A DNA stretch of 64,000 bases from CAIWHR01 sp963811685 (GCA_963811685.1 CAWESK010000012.1:1-64000), one strand, 5' to 3'. Positions 54,302 to 63,184 are shown, counted from the stretch's first letter. A program made the numbers and translations. The notes: generated by a model from the letters alone, not told the origin.

Positions 54302-55090
54302 TCAATCCTTCGGCCGCTGCGCGTCGCGCAGCACTTGCAGGCCGTGCGCAAGCGCGCCCTGGAGCATCAGCGAGTCGATTCCGTACGCCAGCAGGCGGAA
54401 TCCCTTGGCCGCGTAGTCGCGGGCCCAGTCGTCGTCGGTGGCGAGGAACGCCGCCGTCTTGCCATGCCGCGCACACGCGGCGACGATGCGCTCGACCGCG
54501 GCGAGAAACGTCGGATGCTTGAACTGCGCCGGAATGCCGAGGAAGTTGCTCAAGTCGAAATGGCCGAGCCACAGCGCATCGACCCCGGGCACCGCGGCGA
54601 TCGCCTCGACGTTCGCGAGTCCCTCGGCGGTCTCGATCTGCGGGATCACCATCGTGCGCTCGTGCAGCGCGGCCATTTTCGTTGCGACGTCCCCGATCTC
54701 GTAGTCGTCATGCGCGAAGCCGAACGCGGCGCCGCGGCGTCCCAGAGGCGGATAACGCGTGCAGGACACGATATGCCGCGCCTCCTCGGCGCTGCCCACC
54801 ATCGGCACCATCACGCCAAACGCCCCAACGTCGAGTGCGCGGGCGATGAACGCGTATTCGCCGCGGGGCACTCGCGCCATGGGGACGATGCCGAGGCCGC
54901 GGCACAATGCGAATTGGTTCTTCAGCGTCTCGAAGCCCAATCCCGTGTGCTCCATGTCGAACATCACGTATTCGGCGCCGGCGTTGCGGCAGATCTGGGG
55001 GAGTCCTGGCGAGAAGAATTCGAAGATCATCGCGCCGAACGCCGATCCGCCCGCGGCGAGCGTGCGCTTGACGGGATTGTCGCGGATCAC
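54302..55090 (-). CDS. HpcH/HpaI family aldolase
   Basis: A 262-residue class II metal-dependent aldolase. AFGAMIFEFFSPGLPQICRN, then AEYVMFDMEHTGLGFETLKN, carries the catalytic His region. ARALDVGAFGVMVPMVGSAE and IPQIETAEGLANVEAIAAVP carry the metal Glu, and VDALWLGHFDLSNFLG the Asp. Such enzymes split 2-keto-4-hydroxy acids into pyruvate or a related acid plus an aldehyde. I chose GTG 55090 because homologues begin around IRDNPVKRTLAAG; an ATG frame reaches 55207. First gene of a three-gene operon, divergent from rarA. Confidence 0.87.
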   Translation of the reverse strand: MIRDNPVKRTLAAGGSAFGAMIFEFFSPGLPQICRNAGAEYVMFDMEHTGLGFETLKNQFALCRGLGIVPMARVPRGEYAFIARALDVGAFGVMVPMVGSAEEARHIVSCTRYPPLGRRGAAFGFAHDDYEIGDVATKMAALHERTMVIPQIETAEGLANVEAIAAVPGVDALWLGHFDLSNFLGIPAQFKHPTFLAAVERIVAACARHGKTAAFLATDDDWARDYAAKGFRLLAYGIDSLMLQGALAHGLQVLRDAQRPKD

Positions 55091-55245
55091 GGCGTGATTC
55101 CGGTCGTCGGGATCGGCAGGGCGAACAACGCTTTCATGGAGGCACCGAAAATGCTTGATAATCGGGCGGACGCCGCCAATGTACGCTGCGCCGTCGCCGA
55201 GGGTCAACGCGATCCTCGCGCGCCGGAACGCTTCATCGCACGATC

Positions 55246-56559
55246 GTGACCGATCTTTTCACGCCCACCATCCCCGCGGCGCCGCTCGCCGACCGCCTGC
55301 GCCCAAAAACGATTGCCGAGGTCATCGGGCAGCGGCATCTGCTCGCGCCCGGCAAGCCGCTCGCCGTCGCGTTTGCCGCGGGCAAGCCGCATTCGATGAT
55401 CCTGTGGGGGCCGCCCGGCGTCGGCAAGACGACCATCGCGCGGCTGATGGCGGATGCGTTCAACGCGGAATTCATCGCGCTCTCCGCCGTGCTGTCCGGC
55501 GTCAAGGACATCCGCGAGGCGGTCGCGCGCGCCGAGGCCATCCTCGCGCAGTCAGGGCGGCACACGATCCTCTTCGTCGACGAGGTGCATCGCTTCAACA
55601 AGGCCCAGCAGGACGCGTTCCTGCCGTTCGTCGAGCAGGGGCTCGTGACGTTCATCGGGGCCACGACCGAGAATCCGTCGTTCGAGGTCAACGGCGCGCT
55701 GCTGTCGCGCGCGGCGGTCTATGTGCTCGAGCCTCTGTCGGCGGAGGAGCTGGGGCAGCTGCTCGACCGGGCGCTCGCCGTCGCCGCGCCGCGGCTTGTC
55801 CTCGAGCCTGCCGCGCGCGATGCGCTGATCGGGTACGCGGACGGCGACGGCCGTCGCGTCGTCAATCTCGTCGAGTACCTCGTCACGGCTGCCGGCGAGC
55901 GCGCCGCGCCGGTCGACGTTGCCTTTGTCGAGGCGACGATCGCGCGGAGCCTCCGTCGCTTCGACAAGGGCGGCGAAGCGTTCTACGACCAGATCTCCGC
56001 GCTGCACAAGTCCGTGCGCGGCTCCAATCCCGACGCCGCGCTCTACTGGATGTGCCGGATGCTCGACGGCGGCGCCGATCCGCTCTACATCGGCCGCCGG
56101 ATGATCCGGATGGCGAGCGAGGACATCGGGCTCGCCGACCCGCGCGCGCTGTCGCTCACGCTTGCGGCGGTCGAGACCTACGAGCGCCTGGGGACGCCCG
56201 AAGGCGAGCTCGCCCTTGCCGAGGCCGTGCTCTACCTGGCCGTCGCCCCCAAGTCGAATGCGGTGTACACGGCGTACGGCGCGGCGCGGGCGTTCATCAA
56301 GGACGACGGCTCGCGCCCGGTGCCGCTTCGTCTGCGCAACGCGCCGACGAAGCTCATGAAGGACCTCGACTACGGGAAGGGCTACCGCTACGCGCACGAC
56401 GAAGACGACGCGTACGCGGCGGGAGAGCGCTATTTCCCCGACAACATGCAGGACGTGTCGTGGTACGAGCCGACCGACCGCGGGCTCGAGGCCAGGATCC
56501 GCGAAAGACTTCAAGCGTTGCGCGCGCGCGACCGGAAGGCCGGCGAAGAGCCATCGTGA
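55246..56559 (+). CDS. rarA: Replication-associated recombination protein A (RarA/MgsA)
   Basis: A 437-residue AAA+ clamp-loader-like ATPase that acts at stalled forks. PLADRLRPKTIAEVIGQRHL opens the protein, LWGPPGVGKTT is Walker A, ILFVDEVHRFNKAQQDAFLP Walker B, FIGATTENPSFEVNGALLSR sensor 1. MASEDIGLADPRALSLTLAA and YLAVAPKSNAVYTAYGAA are in the C-terminal tetramer domain. GTG start. It is co-directional with serS 26 bases downstream, a conserved pair. Confidence 0.95.
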   Translation: MTDLFTPTIPAAPLADRLRPKTIAEVIGQRHLLAPGKPLAVAFAAGKPHSMILWGPPGVGKTTIARLMADAFNAEFIALSAVLSGVKDIREAVARAEAILAQSGRHTILFVDEVHRFNKAQQDAFLPFVEQGLVTFIGATTENPSFEVNGALLSRAAVYVLEPLSAEELGQLLDRALAVAAPRLVLEPAARDALIGYADGDGRRVVNLVEYLVTAAGERAAPVDVAFVEATIARSLRRFDKGGEAFYDQISALHKSVRGSNPDAALYWMCRMLDGGADPLYIGRRMIRMASEDIGLADPRALSLTLAAVETYERLGTPEGELALAEAVLYLAVAPKSNAVYTAYGAARAFIKDDGSRPVPLRLRNAPTKLMKDLDYGKGYRYAHDEDDAYAAGERYFPDNMQDVSWYEPTDRGLEARIRERLQALRARDRKAGEEPS

Positions 56560-56585
56560 CCGCAGGCATTTGCTAAACTCCGGCG

Positions 56586-57884
56586 ATGCTCGACATCAAT
56601 CTGCTGCGCGCCGATCTTCCCGCGGTGGCCGCCGGACTGGCGCGCCGCGGCGTCACGCTCGACGCGGAACGTTTCGCCGCGCTGGAGCGCGAGCGCAAGG
56701 ACATCCAGACGCGCACGCAGGACCTGCAGGCGAAGCGCAATGCGCTGTCGAAGCAGATCGGAGCGGCGAAGGGCAAGGGCGAGGACGCCTCCGTGTTGCT
56801 GGCGGAGGTCGCCGGCATCGGCGACGAGACGAAGAGCCTCGAAGGCGCGCTCGATCTCGTCCAGCGCGAGCTCCGCGCATTCCTGCTCGATCTGCCGAAT
56901 CTCACGCACGAGTCCACACCTGTCGGCAGGTCCGAGGCCGACAACGTCGAGATTCGCCGCTGGGGAACGCCGCGAACGTTCGACTTTGCGGTGCGCGACC
57001 ATACCGACCTCGGCGAGGCGCTGGGAGAGCTCGATTTCGCGACCGCCGCCAAGCTCTCGGGCGCCCGGTTTTCTTTCCTTCGGGGAGGGCTTGCCCGCAT
57101 GCATCGCGCGCTTGCCCAGTTCATGCTCGACACGCATACGCGCGAGCACGGCTACACCGAGTGCTACACACCGTACATCGTCAATGCCGAAACATTGGTC
57201 GGGACCACGCAGCTGCCGAAATTCGAAGCCGACATGTTTTCGGTGCGCAAGGGAGGGCTGGAAGGGGAGGGCGAGCCGCTTTACCTTATCTCGACGTCCG
57301 AGATTTCGCTGACCAACACGGTGCGCGACGACATTCTGCCGGTGGAGCGCCTGCCGATCAGGCTCACCGCGCATACGCCGTGCTTCCGTTCCGAGGCCGG
57401 CAGCTACGGCAAGGATACGCGCGGGATGATCCGGCAGCACCAGTTCGACAAGGTCGAGATGGTGCAGATCGTGCAACCCGAGACTTCGTACGCCGTGCTG
57501 GAGGAGATGACGCGGCACGCGGAAACCATCCTCCAGCGGCTCGAGCTGCCGTACCGCGTGGTGGCGCTATGCACCGCCGATATCGGATTCGCCAGCGCCA
57601 AGACGTACGACCTCGAAGTCTGGCTTCCCGGGCAGAACACGTATCGCGAAATCTCGTCGGTGTCCAATTGCGAGGCCTTCCAGGCGCGGCGGATGCAGGC
57701 GCGCTTTCGCAACGCGCAGGGCAAGACCGAGCTCGTCCACACGCTCAACGGATCGGGCCTGGCGGTGGGGCGCTCGCTCGTCGCCGTAATGGAGAATTAT
57801 CAGCGCGCCGATGGGGGGATCGATGTGCCGACGGTGCTTCAGCCTTACATGGCGGGTGCGGCCGTGATTGCCGCGATCGGTTAG
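56586..57884 (+). CDS. serS: Seryl-tRNA synthetase
   Basis: Class II synthetase that charges tRNA-Ser and tRNA-Sec. Residues 1-110 form the coiled-coil tRNA arm (MLDINLLRADLPAVAAGLAR; EAKRNALSKQIGAAKGKGED-like helix). Motif 2 is TPCFRSEAGSYGKDTRGMIR, then QHQFDKVEMVQI. Motif 3 is LNGSGLAVGRSLVAVMENYQ. YREISSVSNCEAFQARRMQA is the serine-binding region. The 432-residue length is standard. TAAACT 10 bases before the ATG suggests a nearly leaderless transcript in addition to rarA read-through. Confidence 0.96.
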   Translation: MLDINLLRADLPAVAAGLARRGVTLDAERFAALERERKDIQTRTQDLQAKRNALSKQIGAAKGKGEDASVLLAEVAGIGDETKSLEGALDLVQRELRAFLLDLPNLTHESTPVGRSEADNVEIRRWGTPRTFDFAVRDHTDLGEALGELDFATAAKLSGARFSFLRGGLARMHRALAQFMLDTHTREHGYTECYTPYIVNAETLVGTTQLPKFEADMFSVRKGGLEGEGEPLYLISTSEISLTNTVRDDILPVERLPIRLTAHTPCFRSEAGSYGKDTRGMIRQHQFDKVEMVQIVQPETSYAVLEEMTRHAETILQRLELPYRVVALCTADIGFASAKTYDLEVWLPGQNTYREISSVSNCEAFQARRMQARFRNAQGKTELVHTLNGSGLAVGRSLVAVMENYQRADGGIDVPTVLQPYMAGAAVIAAIG

Positions 57885-57902
57885 GGCCGGAATTCTCGAC
57901 GC

Positions 57903-57941
57903 AAAAAACCCGGGTTGGAGGATTTTCCCGTCGCAGCCCGG
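57903..57941 (-). terminator. Terminator after the crystallin-like gene
   Basis: On the minus strand CCGGGCTG pairs with CAACCCGG (one mismatch) around a 15-base loop, then GTTTTTTGC. It stands 18 bases past the stop of the beta/gamma-crystallin gene and also follows serS on the other strand. Confidence 0.65.
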
Positions 57942-57958
57942 TCTTGGACTGGCGGGTG

Positions 57959-59059
57959 TTATCGCGTCGCCTGACGGCTCAAATCCATGGCGCCGTACCG
58001 CAGGCCCGTCGAACCGTACTGCGGGCGCCACACCTGGCGGGCCGAGGCGATCCCGTGGCTCAGTCCGGCCCCGTGCGGATAATCGCCCGGATCGAGGACG
58101 CGGCACTCGCCTTGGTAGCCGATGTCCGAGCATACGAGCCACGAACCCGACTCGATTCGCACCGACGCCGCCGGATGCCGGAAATACGTCCAGTCCATGT
58201 CCGGCGCGCGACCGTATTCGATCACCGCGGACGGACCGCCGAAATTCGCGTACTCGTAGACCACGGCCCGGCCTGGCGGCACCGCGACCACGGTAGCGAC
58301 ACGCTCTTCGACCGGTGCGATCACGTAGGCTGAGCGGACCTTGCCGCGAAGCTCGCCCAAGTCCTCGTAACGGCCCGGAGAATAGTCGAAGCAGGATCCG
58401 CGACCGCGCTCGCGATCGCACAGGCGCCAGACGCCGCCGCTGACCATCGCGGCATCGGCGGTGTCCTTGAAGTTCCGGCTATCCAGCTGATCGGCACTCG
58501 ACGTCAATTCGACCGCGCGTATCAGGTGTCCGTCGTGTTGATAGAGGGTGATGCGGGCCCCGGTCGGAATTGGGACGGCGGACGCGACCGGTGCGGTGAC
58601 GATCACCTGTCGAGGCTCCGGATTGACGAGGACCGTCGCCGGTGCCGGATTGATCACCACCGGCGCGGTCACCGGGCTTGTCGCCACCGTCGTCACGTCG
58701 GGAACGACCACCACGCGCGTGGACGCGGGTTGATAGTCGATCTGGCGCACCGATGCGACCAGGCTGTTGAGTTCCCCGCTCAGCCGACTGTAGCTGCCCG
58801 GAACGAGCTGCGCGCAGCGGCCGCGAAAATAGGGTTCGGTGCACGCTTCCCACGTGCCATCGCCGACAACGATCGACGACGCACCGTCATTGAAATACGA
58901 GCGAGCGAGGTTGGGCAGCGCTACCGTCGTCGTCGCGCTCTGGCCCTGGAAGGCGGGGCGCTCGTAGAGCGTGACCTGGCCCGCGAGCGCGGTCGCTGCC
59001 GCCAGCGACAGCGCACCCGCCACCGCCAATTGCAGTTTCCATCCTTTGCGTTTGCGCAT
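57959..59059 (-). CDS. Secreted protein with three beta/gamma-crystallin-like domains
   Basis: A 366-residue protein from ATG 59059, set by GGAGG seven bases upstream. Residues 1-27 are a signal peptide. Three crystallin-like units follow: VTLYERPAFQGQSATTTVAL with VGDGTWEACTEPYFRGRCAQ; ITLYQHDGHLIRAVELTSSA with SGGVWRLCDRERGRGSCFDY; and AVVYEYANFGGPSAVIEYGR with SGSWLVCSDIGYQGECRVLD. Each has the paired Greek-key pattern with a Trp-x-x-Cys core and ends with a S(A/V)R segment. A Val/Pro/Thr linker joins units one and two. Family members bind calcium or help in stress and cell surface roles; calcium motifs are not clear here. No operon partner. Confidence 0.82.
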   Translation of the reverse strand: MRKRKGWKLQLAVAGALSLAAATALAGQVTLYERPAFQGQSATTTVALPNLARSYFNDGASSIVVGDGTWEACTEPYFRGRCAQLVPGSYSRLSGELNSLVASVRQIDYQPASTRVVVVPDVTTVATSPVTAPVVINPAPATVLVNPEPRQVIVTAPVASAVPIPTGARITLYQHDGHLIRAVELTSSADQLDSRNFKDTADAAMVSGGVWRLCDRERGRGSCFDYSPGRYEDLGELRGKVRSAYVIAPVEERVATVVAVPPGRAVVYEYANFGGPSAVIEYGRAPDMDWTYFRHPAASVRIESGSWLVCSDIGYQGECRVLDPGDYPHGAGLSHGIASARQVWRPQYGSTGLRYGAMDLSRQATR

Positions 59060-59231
59060 TTGGAGTCCTCCGTTCAACTACCGGCGCGAAACACGTGCCG
59101 GTGCGAAGTTGGACGCCGGAGTTCCCGTGCGAGTTTGCACGTTGCCGCGGAATGCGAGGATGACCTTCGCAGCGCTCGGAAGATTCCTACGAGCGCTGGC
59201 CGCGATGTCTTACGAGGCGCCCGGTCAGGCG

Positions 59232-60431
59232 TCAATCGAGGCATTTCTCGACGGTCCACCCGTAGAGCCATTCGAGCGCATCGTAGAAGCGCTCGGGCGG
59301 GCGCCCCGCCCACATCGAGTTGCGCACCAGGCGCTCGACACCCTTGGCGTGGTAGATCCGGCCCATCTCGCGCGCCGAAATAATGAGACGGGCGCCGCGG
59401 ACGACGCGCTTCGACTCGTACAGGCGAAACGCGCTTGCGAGCTCACCCTCGGTGGCTCGAAGGGCTTCGCGCAGCGTCACCGCGTCCTCGAGCGCGATGC
59501 ACGCGCCCTGCGCCATGTATTGCAGCATCGGGTGCGCGGCGTCGCCAAGGAGCGTCGCCCGGCCTTCGCCCCAGCGCTCGACCGGATCGCGATCGGCCGT
59601 CGACCAGCGCTTCCACGAGCTTGGCTTGTCGAGGAGCTGCCGCGGGCGCTCGCAGATCTCGGTGAAGTACGACATGACCTCGTCGCGCGATCCTTCCCGC
59701 ACACCCCATTCCTCCGGCTGCCGGCTGTGAAACGTGACGACGATGTTGTACTGATCGCCACCGCGCAACGGGTAGTGGACGAGGTGGCAGTTCGGTCCAA
59801 CCCAGATTGCCGCGGCGTTCCACCGCAGGTCCTCCGGCATCTCGGCGTGCGGGACGAGCGCCCGGTAGACGACGTGCCCCGAGACACGGTGGCCATCGCC
59901 GATGAGGCGCTGGCGGACGACCGAATGCACGCCATCGCAGCCGACGACCGCGGCGCCTTCGCGGACGCCGCCGTGGGCGTCGACGAGACGCACGCCGTGG
60001 TCGTCGACGTGGACCTCGGCAATGCGCGCCGACGTGTGGATGCGGATGCCGGAGGCGAGCTCCACTTCCTCGTAGATCGACTGGTGGATGTCCGCGCGGT
60101 GGATGACCGCGTACGGATTGTTGAAACGGCGCCTGAATGCCTGTCCGACGGGAATGCGGGCGACCTCGCCGCCGTCGATCGCGTCCATCATCACGAGCTC
60201 GTCGGTGAATACGGCGCGGCCGCGCGCGCGTTCGCCCACGCCCAGCGCGTCCATCGCCGCAAATCCGTTGGGGCCGAGCTGGAGGCCGGCGCCGATTTCG
60301 CCGATCTCCGCCGATTGCTCGAACACCTCGACGTCGAATCCCTGCTGACTGAGGGCGAGCGCGGCGGCCATCCCGCCGATGCCGCCTCCCACGACGAGCA
60401 CGGGCGCGGAGCGGCCGGTGCGACCCTTCAT
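59232..60431 (-). CDS. FAD-dependent monooxygenase, 3-hydroxybenzoate 6-hydroxylase type
   Basis: A 399-residue class A flavoprotein hydroxylase. GGGIGGMAAALALSQQGFDV is the FAD-binding GxGxxG, VVGCDGVHSVVRQRL the DG motif and GRATLLGDAAHPMLQYMAQG the GD motif. LQLGPNGFAAMDALGVGE and AVIHRADIHQSIYEEVE match 3-hydroxybenzoate and salicylate hydroxylases. The GDAAHPMLQYMAQGACIALEDA block is close to 3-hydroxybenzoate 6-monooxygenase. It follows the gentisate dioxygenase gene by 13 bases, which supports the reaction 3-hydroxybenzoate to gentisate; salicylate 5-hydroxylase is less likely as that is multicomponent. Confidence 0.87.
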   Translation of the reverse strand: MKGRTGRSAPVLVVGGGIGGMAAALALSQQGFDVEVFEQSAEIGEIGAGLQLGPNGFAAMDALGVGERARGRAVFTDELVMMDAIDGGEVARIPVGQAFRRRFNNPYAVIHRADIHQSIYEEVELASGIRIHTSARIAEVHVDDHGVRLVDAHGGVREGAAVVGCDGVHSVVRQRLIGDGHRVSGHVVYRALVPHAEMPEDLRWNAAAIWVGPNCHLVHYPLRGGDQYNIVVTFHSRQPEEWGVREGSRDEVMSYFTEICERPRQLLDKPSSWKRWSTADRDPVERWGEGRATLLGDAAHPMLQYMAQGACIALEDAVTLREALRATEGELASAFRLYESKRVVRGARLIISAREMGRIYHAKGVERLVRNSMWAGRPPERFYDALEWLYGWTVEKCLD

Positions 60432-60444
60432 CGCCGACCCGGCG

Positions 60445-61473
60445 TCAGCGCTGCTCGAACACGCCGAGCTTGCGCTGCAGCGGCGATTCGTCGGCGGTGA
60501 CGAGATACGCCGGAGCGCGGCTCGAGCGGTTCGCGAGCCGCACCGTAGCGAGACCCGGCGCGCAGAACGTGTCGGCGTGCTCGACCGTGAACCCCGCATC
60601 ACCGACTTGCGCGTCGCCCGCGCCTTCGACCACGTGGAACACGCGCGCGGCCGAGGTGCGAGGCAGGGTGATCTCTTCGCCGGGGCGCAACAGCAACGCG
60701 GTGAAGGCGAGCGTGTTGAGACAATCGCCGCCCGTTTCCGGATTGACGTACGCTAGCTCGACCGGGATGTCGGGCGCGCAGCTCGTCGCGTACGCCTGGA
60801 GCGCTTCGCGCGTGCGTTGCCATTCGTAGCGCAGCAACGGATAAGCGCCGTGGGTCCGCTGGCCGTGCACGCGAGGCGCAAGGCCGCCCGCGCCGTACGC
60901 GAACTGCGCCGGATGCGCGGATTGCGCGGTCCCTTCGACGACGTACGAGACGTCGAGATACACCATCAGCGGCAGATCGAGCACGTCGAGCCACATCACG
61001 GGATCGCGGCCGTGGTGACGATGCTCGTGCCAGTGGCCGGTGGGCGTCAGGATGAGATCTCCCGGGGCCATCGGGCAGGGTTCGCCGTCGACCAGCGTCA
61101 CCGCGCCTTCGCCCTCGACGACGACGCGCGCGGCGTTCGGCGTGTGCCGGTGGCTGGGCGCGGTCTCGCCGGGGAGGACGAGCTGCATGCCCAAATAGAT
61201 CGTCGCCGATGCCTGCAGGTTGTCGAGGCCGCGCCCGGGATTGGCGAGCACCAGCACGCGTCGCTCGGCCTTGTCCATCGGTGTCAGTTCTCCGGCCCGC
61301 AGCAGCAGCGGCCGGATGGCGCTCCAGCGCCAGTGCGCGGCAATCGTGCTCGTCCGCGGCGCCTGCGGCGGAAGCAGCGCGCGCAGGCTGGGCCACAGCG
61401 GCACGAGATTCGCGCCCGCGAGCGCCGCCACGTAATCGCGGGGCAGCTCGTCGAGCGTGCCGAGAGGTTTCAT
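60445..61473 (-). CDS. Gentisate 1,2-dioxygenase
   Basis: A 342-residue bicupin iron dioxygenase that opens gentisate to maleylpyruvate. PSHRHTPNAARVVVEGEGAV (residues 110-130) has the iron-binding His-x-His and downstream Glu/His. ILTPTGHWHEHRHHGRDPVM has further His ligands. LTLLRPGEE-type LLLRPGEEITLPRTSAARVF, then HVVEGAGDAQVGD, is the second cupin. WRWSAIRPLLLRAGELTPMD is family-typical. ATG 61473 begins MKPLGTLDEL. The frame stays open upstream into an unrelated gene remnant. No maleylpyruvate isomerase or fumarylpyruvate hydrolase is in the window, so the pathway is incomplete here. Confidence 0.87.
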   Translation of the reverse strand: MKPLGTLDELPRDYVAALAGANLVPLWPSLRALLPPQAPRTSTIAAHWRWSAIRPLLLRAGELTPMDKAERRVLVLANPGRGLDNLQASATIYLGMQLVLPGETAPSHRHTPNAARVVVEGEGAVTLVDGEPCPMAPGDLILTPTGHWHEHRHHGRDPVMWLDVLDLPLMVYLDVSYVVEGTAQSAHPAQFAYGAGGLAPRVHGQRTHGAYPLLRYEWQRTREALQAYATSCAPDIPVELAYVNPETGGDCLNTLAFTALLLRPGEEITLPRTSAARVFHVVEGAGDAQVGDAGFTVEHADTFCAPGLATVRLANRSSRAPAYLVTADESPLQRKLGVFEQR

Positions 61474-61836
61474 GCGGGAGATGTTCTCGAGTGCGGTTGT
61501 GGCGCGGAATGCCGCGAATGTACTATTTCGGATGCGCACATTCAACAAGAGCGCGCCTGCAACGCGGATCTCGCGCCAAGCGCGGGCTTCGTCGAATGCC
61601 TTGAACAGACTCATCGCGAGCCAGCGATCGCGATCAAAGATCTCGCGTCGCATCGCCACGACGTGCATGATCGGAAAGATGCCGGTTTTCGCCGCATAGG
61701 CAACCTCGACGGCGCGGGAGTCACCGAATCAGCGCTGCGTTCATCGATGACATCCGGCGCGTCCGGTCCGATCTTTCGCCGATCTTTTCTTATATCATCA
61801 CAAGATGCGACCATCGTCCCGCGCGAGTTGCCCCGA
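61474..61836. other. 363-base spacer holding a gene remnant
   Basis: Lies between the divergent gentisate dioxygenase and class II aldolase genes. Its left two thirds hold the decarboxylase-like fragment listed separately. The right third (about 61730-61836) has AT-rich DNA, TTTTCTTATATCATCACAAG near 61786, the likely promoter area for the aldolase. Confidence 0.5.
61540..61725 (-). pseudogene. Remnant of a 4,5-dihydroxyphthalate decarboxylase-like (SBP-fold) gene
   Basis: The frame DSRAVEVAYAAKTGIFPIMH, then VVAMRREIFDRDRWLAMSLF, then KAFDEA, matches the C-terminal third of 4,5-dihydroxyphthalate decarboxylase-type proteins, which share a periplasmic-binding-protein fold. Upstream a stop at about 61728 ends the homology, and downstream it fades after KAFDEA. 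So only about 50 of roughly 330 residues remain. It is in the same frame as gentisate dioxygenase with no stop between, but the dioxygenase's own ATG is credible. A deletion that removed the rest of the gene is the simplest reading. Confidence 0.55.
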
Positions 61837-62553
61837 ATGATGCCGCCGGCCGCCGATCCCGGGATCGTCGAGAAGCTCGTCTTCGCCAACCGCATCCTCT
61901 ATCGCCATGGCGTGGTCGACGGCTTCGGGCATGCGAGCGCGCGCCACGACAGGTCGCCGGACCACTTTCTGCTCGCCCGCAACATGGCGCCTGCGCTGGT
62001 CCGGCGCGAAGACATCGTCACGTTCGACTTCGATGGCGCGGCGCTGGATGCGGGCGGCCGGCGCGTGTATCTGGAGCGCTTCATCCACGCCGAGATCTAT
62101 CGTGCGCGCCCGGATGTCAACGCCATCGTGCACAGCCATTCGCCCAGTGTGATTCCCTTCGGGGTGACCCAGGAGCCGCTACGCCCGGTCTTCCACATGA
62201 GTGGGTTTCTCGGCGGGGGCAGCGCGTTGTTCGAGATACGCGACACGGCGGGCGATACCGACATGCTGATCAGCGATGGAAGGCTCGGTGCCGCGTTGGC
62301 CGCCGCACTGGGCCAGCAATCGACGGTGCTGATGCGCGGGCACGGCTCGACGGTCGCTGGGGCATCGATCGAGCAGGCTGTCTATCGAGCGATCTATGCC
62401 GAGGTGAACGCGCGGCTGCAACTACAGGCGAAGCAGTTGGGCGAAGTCACCTATCTCAGCGCCGGGGAGGCCACGAAAGCCGCGGCCGTAAATGACACGC
62501 AGCTGCCCCGCGTGTGGGAGCTGTGGACGCGCGAGATCGGCAGCATCGACTAG
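61837..62553 (+). CDS. Class II aldolase/adducin family protein
   Basis: A 238-residue zinc enzyme of the L-fuculose-phosphate aldolase fold. VDGFGHASARHD is the substrate-side loop. VNAIVHSHSPSVIPFGVTQE has the zinc His-x-His, and STVLMRGHGSTVAGASIEQA the third His. FHMSGFLGGGSALFEIRDTA is typical of the unnamed clade often next to aromatic-acid genes. The reaction may be decarboxylation or aldol cleavage of a hydroxy acid. Divergent from the gentisate pair. Two adjacent ATG codons (61837, 61840) are possible. Confidence 0.85.
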   Translation: MMPPAADPGIVEKLVFANRILYRHGVVDGFGHASARHDRSPDHFLLARNMAPALVRREDIVTFDFDGAALDAGGRRVYLERFIHAEIYRARPDVNAIVHSHSPSVIPFGVTQEPLRPVFHMSGFLGGGSALFEIRDTAGDTDMLISDGRLGAALAAALGQQSTVLMRGHGSTVAGASIEQAVYRAIYAEVNARLQLQAKQLGEVTYLSAGEATKAAAVNDTQLPRVWELWTREIGSID

Positions 62554-62764
62554 CGTGGAGCGGGACGCGCGTAATACTTGAAGAGCTCGTCCTGCTGCTC
62601 CTTGGTCAGCGGCGCGGGCAGTATAGAGGAGCTCGAGCGTGCCCGTCGGCGCGCTGCACTTTGTCCTACGTGAGACTCCTGCCGACACTGATGGAGCCAC
62701 CGCAGGTTTCGCGCGAAAGTAGTTGTTGGCTTCATGACGGAGCCGCCGAAAGATGGAGGTCTCA
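62554..62764. other. Spacer with a possible C-terminal gene fragment
   Basis: On the minus strand ILPAPLTKEQQDELFKYYAR ends PAPR and a stop overlapping the aldolase stop. It reads like the tail of a real protein, but upstream of it the frames do not join into anything I recognise. The right end has GGAGG, the ribosome site of the CBS gene. Confidence 0.25.
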
Positions 62765-63184
62765 ATGAAGGTCCGCGAAATAATGACCCGCGACGTGAAG
62801 ATCGTATCGCCGACGGATGATTTGCAGTCGGCCGCCCAATTGATGGAGAAGAACGATTTCGGAATGGTGCCGGTCGGCGAAAACGACCGGCTGGTCGGGA
62901 TGTTGAGCGACCGTGACATCACGATTCGCGCCGTTGCGCGCGGCCTGGCGCCAGATCGCGCCAAGGTGCGCGAAGTGATGACCACCGACGTCAAATACGT
63001 CTACGAGGACGAATCGGTCGACGACGTGTCCCGCAACATGAGCTCCCTCCAGGTGCGCCGCCTGCCCGTGTTGAATCGTGAAAAGCGGCTGGTCGGCATC
63101 GTCTCATTGGGCGATTTGGCCCTCAAGGAGCCGCAGCCCGCGGGGGATGCGCTGCGATCGATCTCGGAGCACTCGCACCACTGA
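62765..63184 (+). CDS. Tandem CBS-domain protein
   Basis: A 139-residue protein with two CBS domains: MKVREIMTRDVKIVSPTDDL to DRDITIRAVA, and KVREVMTTDVKYVYEDESVD to SLGDLALK. Such pairs bind adenine nucleotides and act as energy or stress sensors, often by contact with another enzyme. GGAGG five bases before ATG 62765 fixes the start; an in-frame ATG four codons earlier is part of that ribosome site. No partner domain, so its target is unknown. Confidence 0.9.
   Translation: MKVREIMTRDVKIVSPTDDLQSAAQLMEKNDFGMVPVGENDRLVGMLSDRDITIRAVARGLAPDRAKVREVMTTDVKYVYEDESVDDVSRNMSSLQVRRLPVLNREKRLVGIVSLGDLALKEPQPAGDALRSISEHSHH

Noticed and set aside
62422..62994. A 190-codon minus-strand frame across the aldolase and CBS genes
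   Set aside because: It overlaps two well-supported plus-strand genes and shows no motif.
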